The notes under the pieces were generated by a model that searched no databases, had not been told where the DNA came from, and saw only the letters and a list, made by a program, of their open reading frames with translations. A program made the translations under genes and the position numbers. A DNA stretch of 43,693 bases, taken from contig NZ_DASYZI010000074.1 in the NCBI RefSeq assembly GCF_035946395.1, forward strand, positions 1 to 43,693, in the 5' to 3' direction. This stretch comes from Actinocrinis sp035946395 (GTDB taxonomy: Bacteria > Actinomycetota > Actinomycetes > Streptomycetales > Catenulisporaceae). This document shows positions 7,108 through 15,432 of the stretch, piece after piece (the stretch's first letter is position 1; the number at the start of each line of letters is the position of its first letter).

Positions 7108-8862
7108 TCACGGGTGCGTGCTCCAGCGGGCTTCCCGTGCGGCTGCCTGGGCTTCCAGGGCGCCGATGGAGCCGGGGGGCCATCCGTTGGTGGGCAGTTC
7201 CTCCTGCTCGCCCCACCGGGCGGTGTCGGCTTCGTCCTGCTCGCCGCCGCGCTGGTTCGCCGAAGCCGTGTGGCTGGTGGCGTGTTCCACGTGCCAGGTG
7301 CGCCGGTCGCCGGCGCGTCCGCCGCGGTCGGTGCGCAGCACGAAGTCGCCGTGCCAGCGGCCGGTTTGTCCGCGCAGCATCCAGCCGAGGGATTTGGCGT
7401 TGGGCACGCGTCCGTTGCGGCCAGTGATGAACGCCCCCTGCCAGATGTCCTCATCTGTCATCACGATCTGGGCGCTGGCGAGCAGTTCGTTGGCCAGGAT
7501 CGGGGTGTCCTTGCGCAGCTGCCACCAGCGGGCCAGGAACGCGGTCCATTCCTCGTCGCTCTCGTCCACCGCGCGCACCTGGTCGATGTTGGTCAGGAAC
7601 CCTTCGATGCCGTGGTGGGCCAGGAACCCGCCCACGGCGCGCGCCCAGGGGGTGAACTGGCGCATGGTGACCGAGTCGGCCGCCGGTGCCCCATTGGCGC
7701 ACCAGTCGACCACGAGAGTGAGCACGTGGCGCAGCAGGGTGCGCCGGTTGGCCTGAGCCATGATCCACGCGGGCAGGTCGGGGATGGTGAAGCCGCTGCG
7801 CTCCTCCGGGTGCGGCATGTCCGGGTCCAATCGGACCAGCATGGTGCGCGAGGCCATGTCCCCGCCCACCGCGAGATTGTTGCCGGTGGCCAGCCACAGC
7901 CGGTCATTGGGGTAGGCGACGTTCGCCGAGGAACCCAGGCGCCGATCCGACCAGGTGTGCTCGGTGATCAGCCGGGCGAGGATCGGGGAGTCGATGACGG
8001 CGCCCTCGGCGAGGTTGTCGAAGACCACCGCGCCGACCGGCTCGGCCATCACCGCGGTGATGGACTTGCGCAGTTCCTCGTCCGCGTCCGGCCAGGACAG
8101 CACCCGCTGACCGTACAACAAGCCGATCGCGGCGGTGAGGATGGTTTTGCCGGAGCCAGGCATGGTCGCGGTGATGATTCCGAACGGGGTCAGGCAGCGC
8201 AGGAACGGGCGCAACGCGGGGGAGACCATGAGCGCGAGGTAGTTGGCGCGGTCGGCTTTGGAGGTCCAGGGGAAGTCGACCAGGAACCGCTCGACCAGGA
8301 ACGCGCGGGCCTCCTCCACCTGCTCGGCGGTGGGTTTGGCGGGGATGGGGTCCAGTTGCACGGTCGGGGCCAGGTACAGCCCGGTGGCCGGGTCGTAGCC
8401 GGGTTCTTGCAGCAGGGTGCCGTCGCGGCGCAGCACCGGGGCGCCGATGATCCCGTGCAACGGGCGCACCCCCGGCCACTCCCGGGGGGCCAGCGCGGCG
8501 GAGAGCACCTCGCGCGGCGGGGTGAACTCCTCGATCGCGCCCTTGGGGGCGTGGCGGTAGGTGTAGGTGTGCTGCGCCAGCAGGTGCGCCAGGGTCGGCG
8601 CGGTCATGGTGGTGGCGGCCACCGGCAACGGCGCGTCCTCGTCCCCGGCGTCCGCGCCGGCGGTGCCCGAGACCCGCTCCACCGCCGTGATCTGCCCGCT
8701 GGTGACGTACACCTGCGGCAGCACGTTGCCGAGTAGCAGTTCGCGCAGGGTGCGGATCGCCTTAGGGCCGATGGTGGCGTCGATCCGCGGCAGGTCCGCG
8801 TGCTGCTTCTCTTGCTGGTCCTTGAGGCCCTGCGCGCTCGGGCCGCCTGGTCCGTCGGTCAT
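7108..8862 (-). CDS. Replicative helicase/ATPase of the AICE
   Basis: This is a 584-residue P-loop ATPase. The Walker A motif is MPGSGKT at about 234-240, with the Walker B-like strand VVFDN at about 279-283. A conserved arginine- and asparagine-rich segment follows (LWLATGNNLAVGGDMASR), typical of plasmid/phage replication helicases that work with Prim-Pol proteins. The C-terminal quarter contains a winged-helix-like region and a basic, low-complexity tail. The start is ATG at 8862, with AGG 6 bases upstream. It lies directly upstream of the iterons and Prim-Pol and downstream of ssb. I infer that it unwinds the origin; no plasmid Rep name can be fixed from the sequence alone. Confidence 0.8.
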   Translation of the reverse strand: MTDGPGGPSAQGLKDQQEKQHADLPRIDATIGPKAIRTLRELLLGNVLPQVYVTSGQITAVERVSGTAGADAGDEDAPLPVAATTMTAPTLAHLLAQHTYTYRHAPKGAIEEFTPPREVLSAALAPREWPGVRPLHGIIGAPVLRRDGTLLQEPGYDPATGLYLAPTVQLDPIPAKPTAEQVEEARAFLVERFLVDFPWTSKADRANYLALMVSPALRPFLRCLTPFGIITATMPGSGKTILTAAIGLLYGQRVLSWPDADEELRKSITAVMAEPVGAVVFDNLAEGAVIDSPILARLITEHTWSDRRLGSSANVAYPNDRLWLATGNNLAVGGDMASRTMLVRLDPDMPHPEERSGFTIPDLPAWIMAQANRRTLLRHVLTLVVDWCANGAPAADSVTMRQFTPWARAVGGFLAHHGIEGFLTNIDQVRAVDESDEEWTAFLARWWQLRKDTPILANELLASAQIVMTDEDIWQGAFITGRNGRVPNAKSLGWMLRGQTGRWHGDFVLRTDRGGRAGDRRTWHVEHATSHTASANQRGGEQDEADTARWGEQEELPTNGWPPGSIGALEAQAAAREARWSTHP

Positions 8863-8921
8863 CTGCCACCTGCCTTTCGTGATCGAAGCGGTCGGCCGCT
8901 CACGGGGCCGCTCGGCGGTTG

Positions 8922-8959
8922 TCGCTGACGGCCGCCCGGTGCGCGGCGGCCGTCAGCGA
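8922..8959. terminator. Perfect 15-bp hairpin between ssb and the helicase gene
   Basis: The arms at 8922-8936 (TCGCTGACGGCCGCC) and 8945-8959 are perfectly complementary around an 8-base loop. The hairpin lies 22 bases downstream of the ssb stop and upstream of the helicase start, so it could terminate or attenuate readthrough into the replication genes. Confidence 0.65.
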
Positions 8960-8981
8960 AGTGCGAGGGAAAGCAGAGGGT

Positions 8982-9461
8982 TTAGAAGGGCGGTTCGTCG
9001 CCGCTGTAGCTGCCGCCCCAGCCGTTGTTGGCGGGTGCGCCGACGGTGGCCCAGGCGTCGTTCCCGCCCTGGCCGTTGGAGGCGCTATTGCTGCGGGTGG
9101 TCTTGGTGACCTTGGCGGTGGCGTAGCGCAGGGCGGGGCCGATCTCTTCGATGTCGAGTTCGACCACGGTGCGCTTGACGCCTTCGCGGTCGTCGTAGGA
9201 GCGCTGCTTCAGGCGCCCGGTGGCGATCACGCGGGTGCCCTTGGTCAGGGTCTCGGCGACGTTCTCGGCGTACTGGCGCCAGATCGAGGCGCGCAGGAAC
9301 AGCGCGTCGCCGTCCTTCCACTCGTTGGTGTTCTTGTCGAAGGTGCGCGGGGTGGAGGCGATGGTGAAGTTGGCGACTGCGGCGCCGGAGGGGGTGAAGC
9401 GCAGTTCGGGGTCGTCGGTCAGGTTGCCGACGATGGTGATGACGGTCTCGCCGTAGGACAC
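8982..9461 (-). CDS. ssb: Single-stranded DNA-binding protein
   Basis: This is a 159-residue SSB with one OB fold (about residues 5-110). Typical blocks are visible: VGNLTDDPELRFTPSGAAVA, the aromatic strand around SIWRQYAENVAETLTKG, and VELDIEEIGPALRYATA. A glycine/asparagine-rich linker follows, with the acidic tip DEPPF that recruits partner proteins. It starts with GTG at 9461; a GGAAAGGA stretch lies somewhat far upstream. It belongs to the replication block and would coat single strands during rolling or theta replication and during transfer. Confidence 0.95.
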   Translation of the reverse strand: MSYGETVITIVGNLTDDPELRFTPSGAAVANFTIASTPRTFDKNTNEWKDGDALFLRASIWRQYAENVAETLTKGTRVIATGRLKQRSYDDREGVKRTVVELDIEEIGPALRYATAKVTKTTRSNSASNGQGGNDAWATVGAPANNGWGGSYSGDEPPF

Positions 9462-9523
9462 GACGGGTCACCGGTCCTTTCCGGGTTCGGGTACCGAGGG
9501 GAGGTAGCGCCGGGGTGGCGCGT

Positions 9524-10138
9524 TTAGCGGGTGGGTGCGGGGCGGGTGCGCTTCCAGCGGTGTGGGGCGTTGTGCGGCGCGCTGGGGCTGGTGGTGTTCT
9601 GGTGCCAGCCGCCGCCGTGGCGCTTGGCGTGGTACATCGCGGCGTCGGCGGCGCCCAGGGCGTGGGGCAGGGGCGTGCCGGGCGGGGCGGGGTGTGCCCC
9701 GATCGAGGCGCCCACGTCGAGGTGCTGGCCGCGGTGCGTGACCGGTGCGGTCAGCGCCGCGTGCAGTGCGGCCAGTTCCGCGTCGGGGTCGGCGGGGTGG
9801 GGCAGGATGGCGGCGAACTCGTCCCCGCCGAGGCGGGCGGCGATCCCGTCGCGCCGGCTCCATGCGGCCAGCCGCTCGGCGACGGTGCGCAGCGCGGTGT
9901 CTCCTGCGGCGTGTCCGTGGGTGTCGTTGAGCGGCTTGAACCGGTCCAGGTCGATCAGCACGACCAGCGCGGGCCGGTGGCGCAGCAACCGGGTCGCTTG
10001 GTCGGTGAACTGGTCGCGGGTGGGCAGTCCGGTGAGCGGGTCGCGCCGCGCCTGCTTGAGCCGGTGGCGCAGTGCGGCGGCGTGCACGCTCCAGCCGAGA
10101 GCGGGCAGGGCGGCCATCGCGGTGAGGGCAGGGGTCAT
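9524..10138 (-). CDS. GGDEF-domain protein (putative diguanylate cyclase)
   Basis: This is a 204-residue protein with a short hydrophobic N-terminus (about 1-22) and a GGDEF domain that makes cyclic di-GMP in active members. The signature RLGGDEFAAIL is intact. The helix LIDLDRFKPLNDTHGHAAGD carries the metal-binding aspartates, and RRDPLTGLPTR marks the domain start. A standard RxxD inhibitory site five residues before GGDEF is not present. GGAGGT lies 6 bases before the ATG at 10138. The C-terminal tail is basic. A cyclase gene inside a conjugative element could tie transfer to second-messenger state in the mycelium; that is inference. Confidence 0.88.
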   Translation of the reverse strand: MTPALTAMAALPALGWSVHAAALRHRLKQARRDPLTGLPTRDQFTDQATRLLRHRPALVVLIDLDRFKPLNDTHGHAAGDTALRTVAERLAAWSRRDGIAARLGGDEFAAILPHPADPDAELAALHAALTAPVTHRGQHLDVGASIGAHPAPPGTPLPHALGAADAAMYHAKRHGGGWHQNTTSPSAPHNAPHRWKRTRPAPTR

Positions 10139-10174
10139 GGGGGCACCTCCAGCGGCGCGGCGGTCGAGTAGGGG

Positions 10175-10633
10175 TCAGAGTCCTGGGATGGCCAGTTGGC
10201 GGGCGGCGGGTTCGGTCTTGGCGAGCACGCGCGAGCGCCAGGCCAGGGCGTGCTGCGGGCAGTTGGCCTCGTTTTTCGCGCCGGTGCCGTGGGCGCAGCC
10301 GCGCAGGAACCGTCCGCCTTTGCTCCAGGCCATGGAGTCTGCGGAGACCAGGTCGGCGGCGAAGTTGCCCAGGCCGCGGGTGGACACGCCGAACCCGTGC
10401 AGGCGGATGCTGAGGTTGGCGAAGTGCGCGGCGAGCAGCGCAATGGCGGCGGTGGTCTGGCGGCGGCAGACCGAGCCGAGCCCGACTACCGGTTGACGCG
10501 CCAGGTCGATGCCCTCGCGTTGGTAGCGCTCGTGGCAGGCGTCGTAATCGGCCAGCGACCAGCCCTGAAGCACCGGGATGAACGGCAGGTCCGGGGCCAG
10601 TTCCTTGAGATGGAGGAACGAGCCGACTTTACC
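10175..10633 (-). pseudogene. DpdA-like protein, 3' part (gene split by island)
   Basis: The last 150 or so residues match the C-terminal half of the actinobacterial DpdA-like family (TGT/deazapurine-type TIM barrel; many lie in AICEs). Landmarks are LAPDLPFIPVLQGW, VGLGSVCRRQ, IRLHGFGVSTRGL, SADSMAWS and the late cysteine motif around CAHGTGAKNEANCPQHALAWR. Homology ends near VGSFLHL, at about 10,630. The frame runs on to 10,753 but those codons are unrelated. The missing N-terminus starts at 18,967, on the far side of the NACHT/NB-ARC island, and about 90 central residues are gone. The original gene lay directly downstream of the PAPS-reductase-like gene and upstream of the GGDEF gene. Confidence 0.75.
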
Positions 10634-10777
10634 GACTGCGCACGCGTCCGGATCGGGTGCGAGCTGGCTTGATGTGTGGCGCAGCGTGTTCGGTTTGGCG
10701 CTCCCCGCCTCGTTTCGGTCGCGGCGAGCGTCGACCAGTTCACGGCGTCTCACTGCGGCAGCACGCTGTTACACGCC

Positions 10778-13060
10778 ATGATGTTTGGTATGAGGATGGG
10801 GGGCCGTGGTACGCGTGCCCATGTCGGTCTGATCTACTTAACGTTGTCGATCTGTGGCATTGGCGGCGCGCTGTTCTTGTCGCGCTACTTCAACTTGGGT
10901 GCGGCAGCGACCGCGATCACGTTGTTGCCGTCAGTACCTGGTCTGTATCTCGCGTGGGCCACGTTTCGCGCGGCCCAGGTCGAAGCGGATGGCGCGCAGG
11001 ATTTGATCACCTTCGCGGACGCTCTAGCACGTGCCGTCGGCGCTCAGTGGCGGGATGAAGCCCGCTTACGTCGCCTGAATGATCCTTATGCACTCGCCGT
11101 TTCATGGAATCCTGCCCCGGACGACTTGGTAGAGGCATGGCCGCTGCTGGTATCCGTCGCTCAAGAGTGGCCGGAAGGGTCGCAGACTGATCCAGCCGAG
11201 TGGGCTCAGGAGTCAGCTAACCTGGCTGGCAGTTGGTCGCAGATCCTTGATGTCTTGACCAAGAGCGTGCCGACTCGGCGTCTCGTAGTGCTCGGCAAGC
11301 CGGGCGCAGGCAAGACTATGTTGGTCGTCCAGTTGGCCCAGGGACTCATTGCTCGACGCGCGAAGAGCGTCGAGCTTCCGGTGCCGGTCATCTTCTCCCT
11401 GGCCTCGTGGAATCCATTCGATCAAGGTCTGTTCGACTGGATGACAGCTTGCCTGGTTCGCGACTACCAGGGTCTTGATCAAATGGTGTCCGTGTCAGGG
11501 CGCCGTGGGTTCGTCGGCCGCGCTCTACTTGATCAGGGCATGATCCTGCCGATCCTTGATGGGCTCGACGAGTTGCCCACAGACTCACGGCCTGTCGCGC
11601 TCGACGCCATCAACGGAGCCTTAGTGCCTGGACAAGGCATTGTCATTTCGAGTCGCACTGCCGAGTATCGTAAGGCCACAACAACCAGTGGGGGCGTTAC
11701 TGTGAAGCTCGCCGGGGCTGCTGGCATCGAGCTGCAGCCTCTTGGCGCCCAGGCCGTCGCCACATACCTGCATCGAGATGGAGGCGATGGTGCAGCCGCG
11801 GCCAAGCGCTGGGAGTTGGTAGCTCGTCAGTTAGGTACTGCCACGCCCGTTGGTCGGGCGCTGCGCACGCCGCTCATGCTTTTCTTGGCCCGTACCATCT
11901 ACAATCCGCGCCCGGGCACGTACATCGGTGGCGCACTCCCCGATCCAGCCGATCTCTGCGACCCCGAACGATTTCCAGATCAAGCCGCAGTCGAGCGGCA
12001 TCTTCTCAGCCAGTTCATACCAGCCGCATATCGGCCCACCGCTCCAGGGGCCGCATTGCCGTTTGCGGCAGACCAGGCGTTGCAGACTCTGGCCCTGCTC
12101 GCCCGCCATCTAGAGCATGATTTGCAAGGGACACCTGACCTCGCCTGGTGGCGACTATCTCTATTCCTTCCTCGGAATCCGACAGCTTTGCTGGCATGGG
12201 TAGTCGTGGCAACAGCAATCGGCACTTCCATTGGTGCGGTCGGCGCCTTGCCTGCCGGTATCGCATACGCTCTGGCAAGTCGAATATCTCAGGGTTCGTG
12301 GATGTACCTGCCCGCAGGTGCGGTTGCGGGGATAATTGGTCTCACAGCCGCGGGCCTTGTTTTCGGTATGAGCTCAGGCCTCTCGCTGTACTTGCAAAGC
12401 TTTTTCTCGCGTAGGTCCCGATTCGTGCCTTGGGAAACTAGGCCTTCGAGTAAGATTCGCTGGTCTCCAGCGGCTACGCGGTTTCCAGCGGGAGTCGCGC
12501 TCGGAATTCTTAGCGGTGTAGTGAGTTTCGCCGCGTTCGGTGATGGGATCGGGCTTGTCATTGGCGCTCCGATCGGCATCTCGATCGTCATCCTCTCGGG
12601 TTTGCGACCCGCCCTCGCCGACGTGACCAGGGCTGCGGACCCGGCAAGCCTTCTAGTCCGTGACAGGCGATCCTTTCTGCAAATTATCCTCGCAGGCGTT
12701 GCTGCGGGCGCGGTATCAACCGCCGTATTGTTTGCAGTCTGGGCCAGGATGTCGAGGCTTACAGATGGCGCCCTCGACGGGGCGATCGGTGGAAGCCTAG
12801 TAGGGCTATCGCTCAGTATCACCTACATTCAGTTGGACGCCATCTACTATTCCTCATGGCTACCTTTCACGGCAACGAGGTGGTATTTAGCGATTCAATG
12901 TGAGTTTCCTCGAAATTTGATGGGATTTCTTTTGGATGCCCACGAACGTCGAGGCGTGCTGCGGCAGGTGGGGGGCGTTTACCAGTTCCGGCATTTGGAT
13001 CTCCAGCGATACCTGGCCGAAGCGCCGACTGCGTCAGATCCGTCTCCGAGCATCCGATGA
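10778..13060 (+). CDS. NACHT-domain NTPase with membrane segments
   Basis: This STAND-class NTPase has about 760 residues. Hydrophobic segments at about 14-60 are followed by a helical linker and the NACHT core. Walker A is GKPGAGKT (about 173-180), and the NACHT-style Walker B is LPILDGLDELP (about 257-267). A sensor-like VISSRTAEY and the helical winged region follow. The C-terminal half (about 470-720) holds several more transmembrane segments instead of repeats, and the protein ends with a short RHLDLQRYL domain. The start is uncertain: ATGs at 10778, 10781, 10790 and 10796 all lack a good ribosome site. Codon use is less GC-biased than in the neighbours, especially 12.3-13.0 kb, which points to transfer. 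Bacterial NACHT proteins are known antiphage sensors; a role here is inference. It ends one base before the convergent tnpC-like stop. Confidence 0.85.
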   Translation: MMFGMRMGGRGTRAHVGLIYLTLSICGIGGALFLSRYFNLGAAATAITLLPSVPGLYLAWATFRAAQVEADGAQDLITFADALARAVGAQWRDEARLRRLNDPYALAVSWNPAPDDLVEAWPLLVSVAQEWPEGSQTDPAEWAQESANLAGSWSQILDVLTKSVPTRRLVVLGKPGAGKTMLVVQLAQGLIARRAKSVELPVPVIFSLASWNPFDQGLFDWMTACLVRDYQGLDQMVSVSGRRGFVGRALLDQGMILPILDGLDELPTDSRPVALDAINGALVPGQGIVISSRTAEYRKATTTSGGVTVKLAGAAGIELQPLGAQAVATYLHRDGGDGAAAAKRWELVARQLGTATPVGRALRTPLMLFLARTIYNPRPGTYIGGALPDPADLCDPERFPDQAAVERHLLSQFIPAAYRPTAPGAALPFAADQALQTLALLARHLEHDLQGTPDLAWWRLSLFLPRNPTALLAWVVVATAIGTSIGAVGALPAGIAYALASRISQGSWMYLPAGAVAGIIGLTAAGLVFGMSSGLSLYLQSFFSRRSRFVPWETRPSSKIRWSPAATRFPAGVALGILSGVVSFAAFGDGIGLVIGAPIGISIVILSGLRPALADVTRAADPASLLVRDRRSFLQIILAGVAAGAVSTAVLFAVWARMSRLTDGALDGAIGGSLVGLSLSITYIQLDAIYYSSWLPFTATRWYLAIQCEFPRNLMGFLLDAHERRGVLRQVGGVYQFRHLDLQRYLAEAPTASDPSPSIR

Positions 13061-13061
13061 T

Positions 13062-13643
13062 TCAGCCGTGCTGTAGCCGAGAGTCGAGGAGCTGGGCTTG
13101 CAGGTCGGCAATCTGGCGGTCGGCGAAGCGATTGGTGGCGCGGGAGGCTTCTAGACGTTCTTGGAGCGTGCGGTATTCTCGAGTGAGCTGGTGGACACGT
13201 TGCTTGAGCGTGGTGTTCTCGGTTAAGAGCCGCTGGACGGATTCCCCTGGGACCATCTGGTCGAGGTCTCTGAGCTGGCCCATCAACTCGCCAATGTGGT
13301 GGCGTTGCGCGAGCACCTCTCGCTGGGCGTGGGTGAGGGCTTCCTCGGCGTTGAGGGCTCGCTCTCGCCAACTGGCTTCGATCTTGTCGTGTTCGCTGTC
13401 CGCTGCGAGGGCGCGGCGGTCGGAGGCGGCGACGGCCGCGGCTTGGACAAGCGCGCGGGCCGCAGGGTTCTCGTAGAGGAACGTGGGAGATACGCCGGCC
13501 CGGCGGGCGATGGCGCGCACGGTGGTGCGCGATCCCTCCCGGCGAAGCTGGCCGATGGCTTTTTCGACCAGGTCGAGTTTCGCCTTGCTCTGGCCGCGCC
13601 TCGCGGCGATGGCTGCTGCGGTCGATCCGGTGTCGGCGCTCAT
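13062..13643 (-). CDS. TnpC-like protein (DUF6262 type) of a Tn554-like module
   Basis: This 193-residue protein starts with ATG at 13643, overlapping the upstream recombinase stop as ATGA. The N-terminus has a TetR-like helix-turn-helix (TVRAIARRAGVSPTFLY). A long coiled coil fills residues 75-190, with a heptad-rich run through QRLLTENTTLKQRVHQL. Proteins of this layout accompany the tyrosine recombinases of Tn554-family elements, where TnpC affects insertion orientation and efficiency. A second, diverged copy lies at 26008. Here the TnpA partner is missing, so the module is probably not mobile by itself. Confidence 0.75.
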   Translation of the reverse strand: MSADTGSTAAAIAARRGQSKAKLDLVEKAIGQLRREGSRTTVRAIARRAGVSPTFLYENPAARALVQAAAVAASDRRALAADSEHDKIEASWRERALNAEEALTHAQREVLAQRHHIGELMGQLRDLDQMVPGESVQRLLTENTTLKQRVHQLTREYRTLQERLEASRATNRFADRQIADLQAQLLDSRLQHG

Positions 13644-15013
13644 GCGTCGCCATCCGGCGTGCCCAGCTCGTTGTGGCGGGCGAGGTCCTGAGCTCGGAAG
13701 GCCGTGCTCCACACCCGGCCGAAGTAGTCCTGCGGGCGGCGCAGGTCCAGGCTGAGCGCCTGCTCCAGGAGCCCGACGGCAGCCAGCGCCTTTTCGAGGC
13801 CGTCGATGGCACGCGCGGTCGGCTCGAAGGCATCGTGCAGGAAGTCGGCGGTGGCGGTGTCGGGGGCGCGTTCCGCAAGGGTGTGCCATTGCTCGCGTTT
13901 ACGGTGCCAGTAGACCAGGTCTGCACCGGACATCACGAACTTGTCGCAGTTGTGGTAGTCCAGGTTCCACGGGCAGGCCGCGCCGTTGACCACGGGCTGG
14001 TAGGTGCAAAAGCCGCCGTCGGCGGGAGTGCTACGGCGCGCCAGGTCCAGGGCGATGGCCTCGGCCTGCTGCCGGGTCATCGGTTCTCCGTCGGACAGGC
14101 TCTTGCCGGGCTGGGGTGAGCCGGGGCCAGTGACCCACACCGCGGTCAGCGCGTCTTCGATAAGCGGGTCGATGTTGGCCAGGTGGATGTAGTGCTCGGA
14201 CATGCGCTCGGAGACGTGTCCGAGGTAGCGCTTGATATGCGCGAGCCCGGCGCCGTGGCGAAGGAGATTGGTGGCCAGGGTGTGGCGGGCCTGGTGGGGG
14301 ACGCAGTGCTCGTCGATGTCCAGCTGGTCGACCCAGTCCTGGAACTGCGCCTGGAACCAGCTGTAGCTGACGCCCTTGAGTCCTCGGCGATTGCCGATAC
14401 GTCGGGGAAACAGGGCCAGGGCTTGGCGTTCGTCCGGGTTGGGCAGTCGGCCGTGCTGGTAGGCGAAACGGTCGCAGGTGGTGTTCTGGCGTGCTCGCAG
14501 GCGCTGGTAGAGCCAGTCGGGGATCCGGATCGCGTCGTCGTAGTTGCCGACCTTGGTCTGGTCGTGCCAGAACATCGGCAGTCCGTTGTAGGTGCCCAGG
14601 CATTCGAGGCGAAGCTCCAGGACCTCGCTTGTGCGTCGGCCGGTGAGGACCAGCGCCTCCCAGATGTCGCGCAGCCCGCGGTTGTCGGTATCAAGCTGTT
14701 CGAGCGTGGCCAGGTTGGACTGATCGGCCAGGGCGCGGGCTACCTGGTCGGGGAACGGCCGTCGCCGCCCGCCGCGTACACCGCCCGGGGGCAGCGCCAC
14801 GATGAACGCCCGGCCCAGCCCGATCCGCTCTGAATGGCCGTTTTCCATGCCGAAGCGCAGGACTCGGCGGGCCCCGTCGAAGACGGTGCCGACCTTAAAT
14901 GCGGTGGTCTTCGTCGGCAGGCTGCCGGGTCGGTTGAATCCGCGGCTGTAGATCCCCAGCGACGGCAACCCGTGTTTAGCGCGATGACGCTGGTCGGCGA
15001 CGAAGGCCGTCAT
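13640..15013 (-). CDS. TnpB-like tyrosine recombinase, N-terminally truncated
   Basis: This is the 457-residue C-terminal part of a large tyrosine recombinase of the TnpB type; relatives are usually well over 600 residues. The catalytic domain is intact: Arg in LTGRRTSEVLEL, HQARHTLATNLL, and YLGHVSERMSEHYIHLA with the nucleophile tyrosine. A cysteine-rich block follows (FCTYQPVVNGAACPWN, then HNC), as in the transposon copy at 23522. The N-terminal arm and core-binding regions are absent. The start ATG at 15013 is simply the first available, lying next to a tRNA 3' remnant. The gene is probably a remnant, though the catalytic core could be expressed. It is coupled to the tnpC-like gene. Confidence 0.75.
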   Translation of the reverse strand: MTAFVADQRHRAKHGLPSLGIYSRGFNRPGSLPTKTTAFKVGTVFDGARRVLRFGMENGHSERIGLGRAFIVALPPGGVRGGRRRPFPDQVARALADQSNLATLEQLDTDNRGLRDIWEALVLTGRRTSEVLELRLECLGTYNGLPMFWHDQTKVGNYDDAIRIPDWLYQRLRARQNTTCDRFAYQHGRLPNPDERQALALFPRRIGNRRGLKGVSYSWFQAQFQDWVDQLDIDEHCVPHQARHTLATNLLRHGAGLAHIKRYLGHVSERMSEHYIHLANIDPLIEDALTAVWVTGPGSPQPGKSLSDGEPMTRQQAEAIALDLARRSTPADGGFCTYQPVVNGAACPWNLDYHNCDKFVMSGADLVYWHRKREQWHTLAERAPDTATADFLHDAFEPTARAIDGLEKALAAVGLLEQALSLDLRRPQDYFGRVWSTAFRAQDLARHNELGTPDGDA

Positions 15014-15039
15014 ATGCGCCGCGGGCCGACTCTGAGCGA

Positions 15040-15081
15040 GCCACCAGGTCTAGGTCATCGGTTCGATTCCGATAGGGGGCT
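15040..15081 (+). other. tRNA 3'-end remnant (attachment-site scar)
   Basis: A T-arm is complete: stem ATCGG (15057-15061), loop TTCGATT, stem CCGAT (15069-15073). The 3' acceptor strand AGGGGGC follows, and a T at 15081 as discriminator. No matching 5' acceptor, D-arm or clean anticodon loop precedes it, so it is only the 3' end of a tRNA gene. Integrative elements rebuild such ends at their att sites. The isotype cannot be told. Confidence 0.65.
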
Positions 15082-15093
15082 CGCTTCTGACCA

Positions 15094-15123
15094 GGGCGGG
15101 AACCTCGCGCGAGGTTCCCGCCC
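15094..15123. terminator. 30-bp perfect palindromic terminator after tRNA remnant
   Basis: The sequence GGGCGGGAACCTCGC (15094-15108) is followed immediately by its exact complement, and then by TTGGTTTTTG. It forms a long hairpin with a T-rich tail on the plus strand. It fits a native terminator for the tRNA gene whose 3' end sits just before it, so the chromosomal piece extends at least to here. Confidence 0.7.
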
Positions 15124-15432
15124 TTGGTTTTTGCCGATTACTTTGAACGCGCAGTTGACCATGGTTTGGTGAGGAAGAACTACAGCCGGTGCACCGTCGG
15201 CAGTTGCGCCCGACTACCGGCTTCGCCCTGGCCAGAGCCGTCAGCGTCTACCGGGCCGCATGCTGCTCCAGCGGCCGCGGCGCGGCAGGAACCGGCAACC
15301 GTCGCGTCATGGCACACCCCGCTGAAGTTGCGATCTACGAGGGCATACAACGGACCCTGCCTCCATTCGGCAAACTGGCGCTAATGTAACTGGCGCACGG
15401 TTTATCGGAGTTCGATGTTGTAGGGGACTGGC
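15124..15432. other. Non-coding leader of the Trypco2/NB-ARC pair
   Basis: About 310 bases have no convincing gene. The stretch is expected to carry the promoter for the rightward two-gene unit. AT-rich islands near 15385-15410 (CTAATGTAAC, TTTATCGG) are possible -10 material, but no clear -35/-10 pair stands out. Confidence 0.4.

Noticed and set aside
5562..7454. A 630-codon minus frame across the origin and Prim-Pol gene
   Set aside because: It runs through the iterons and reads Pro/Arg/Thr-rich nonsense, while the Prim-Pol frame has motifs and a ribosome site.
10634..10753. An intact 192-residue DpdA-like protein starting at 10753
   Set aside because: The first 40 residues do not fit the family and come from island DNA. 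The true start is the stub at 18967.
10676..10777. A longer N-terminus for the NACHT protein (GTG at 10676)
   Set aside because: The extra residues overlap the DpdA-like junction, no ribosome site is present, and membrane segments begin soon after the later ATGs.
15040..15081. A functional tRNA gene
   Set aside because: Only the T-arm and acceptor 3' strand are present. No D-arm or matching 5' acceptor strand is found upstream.
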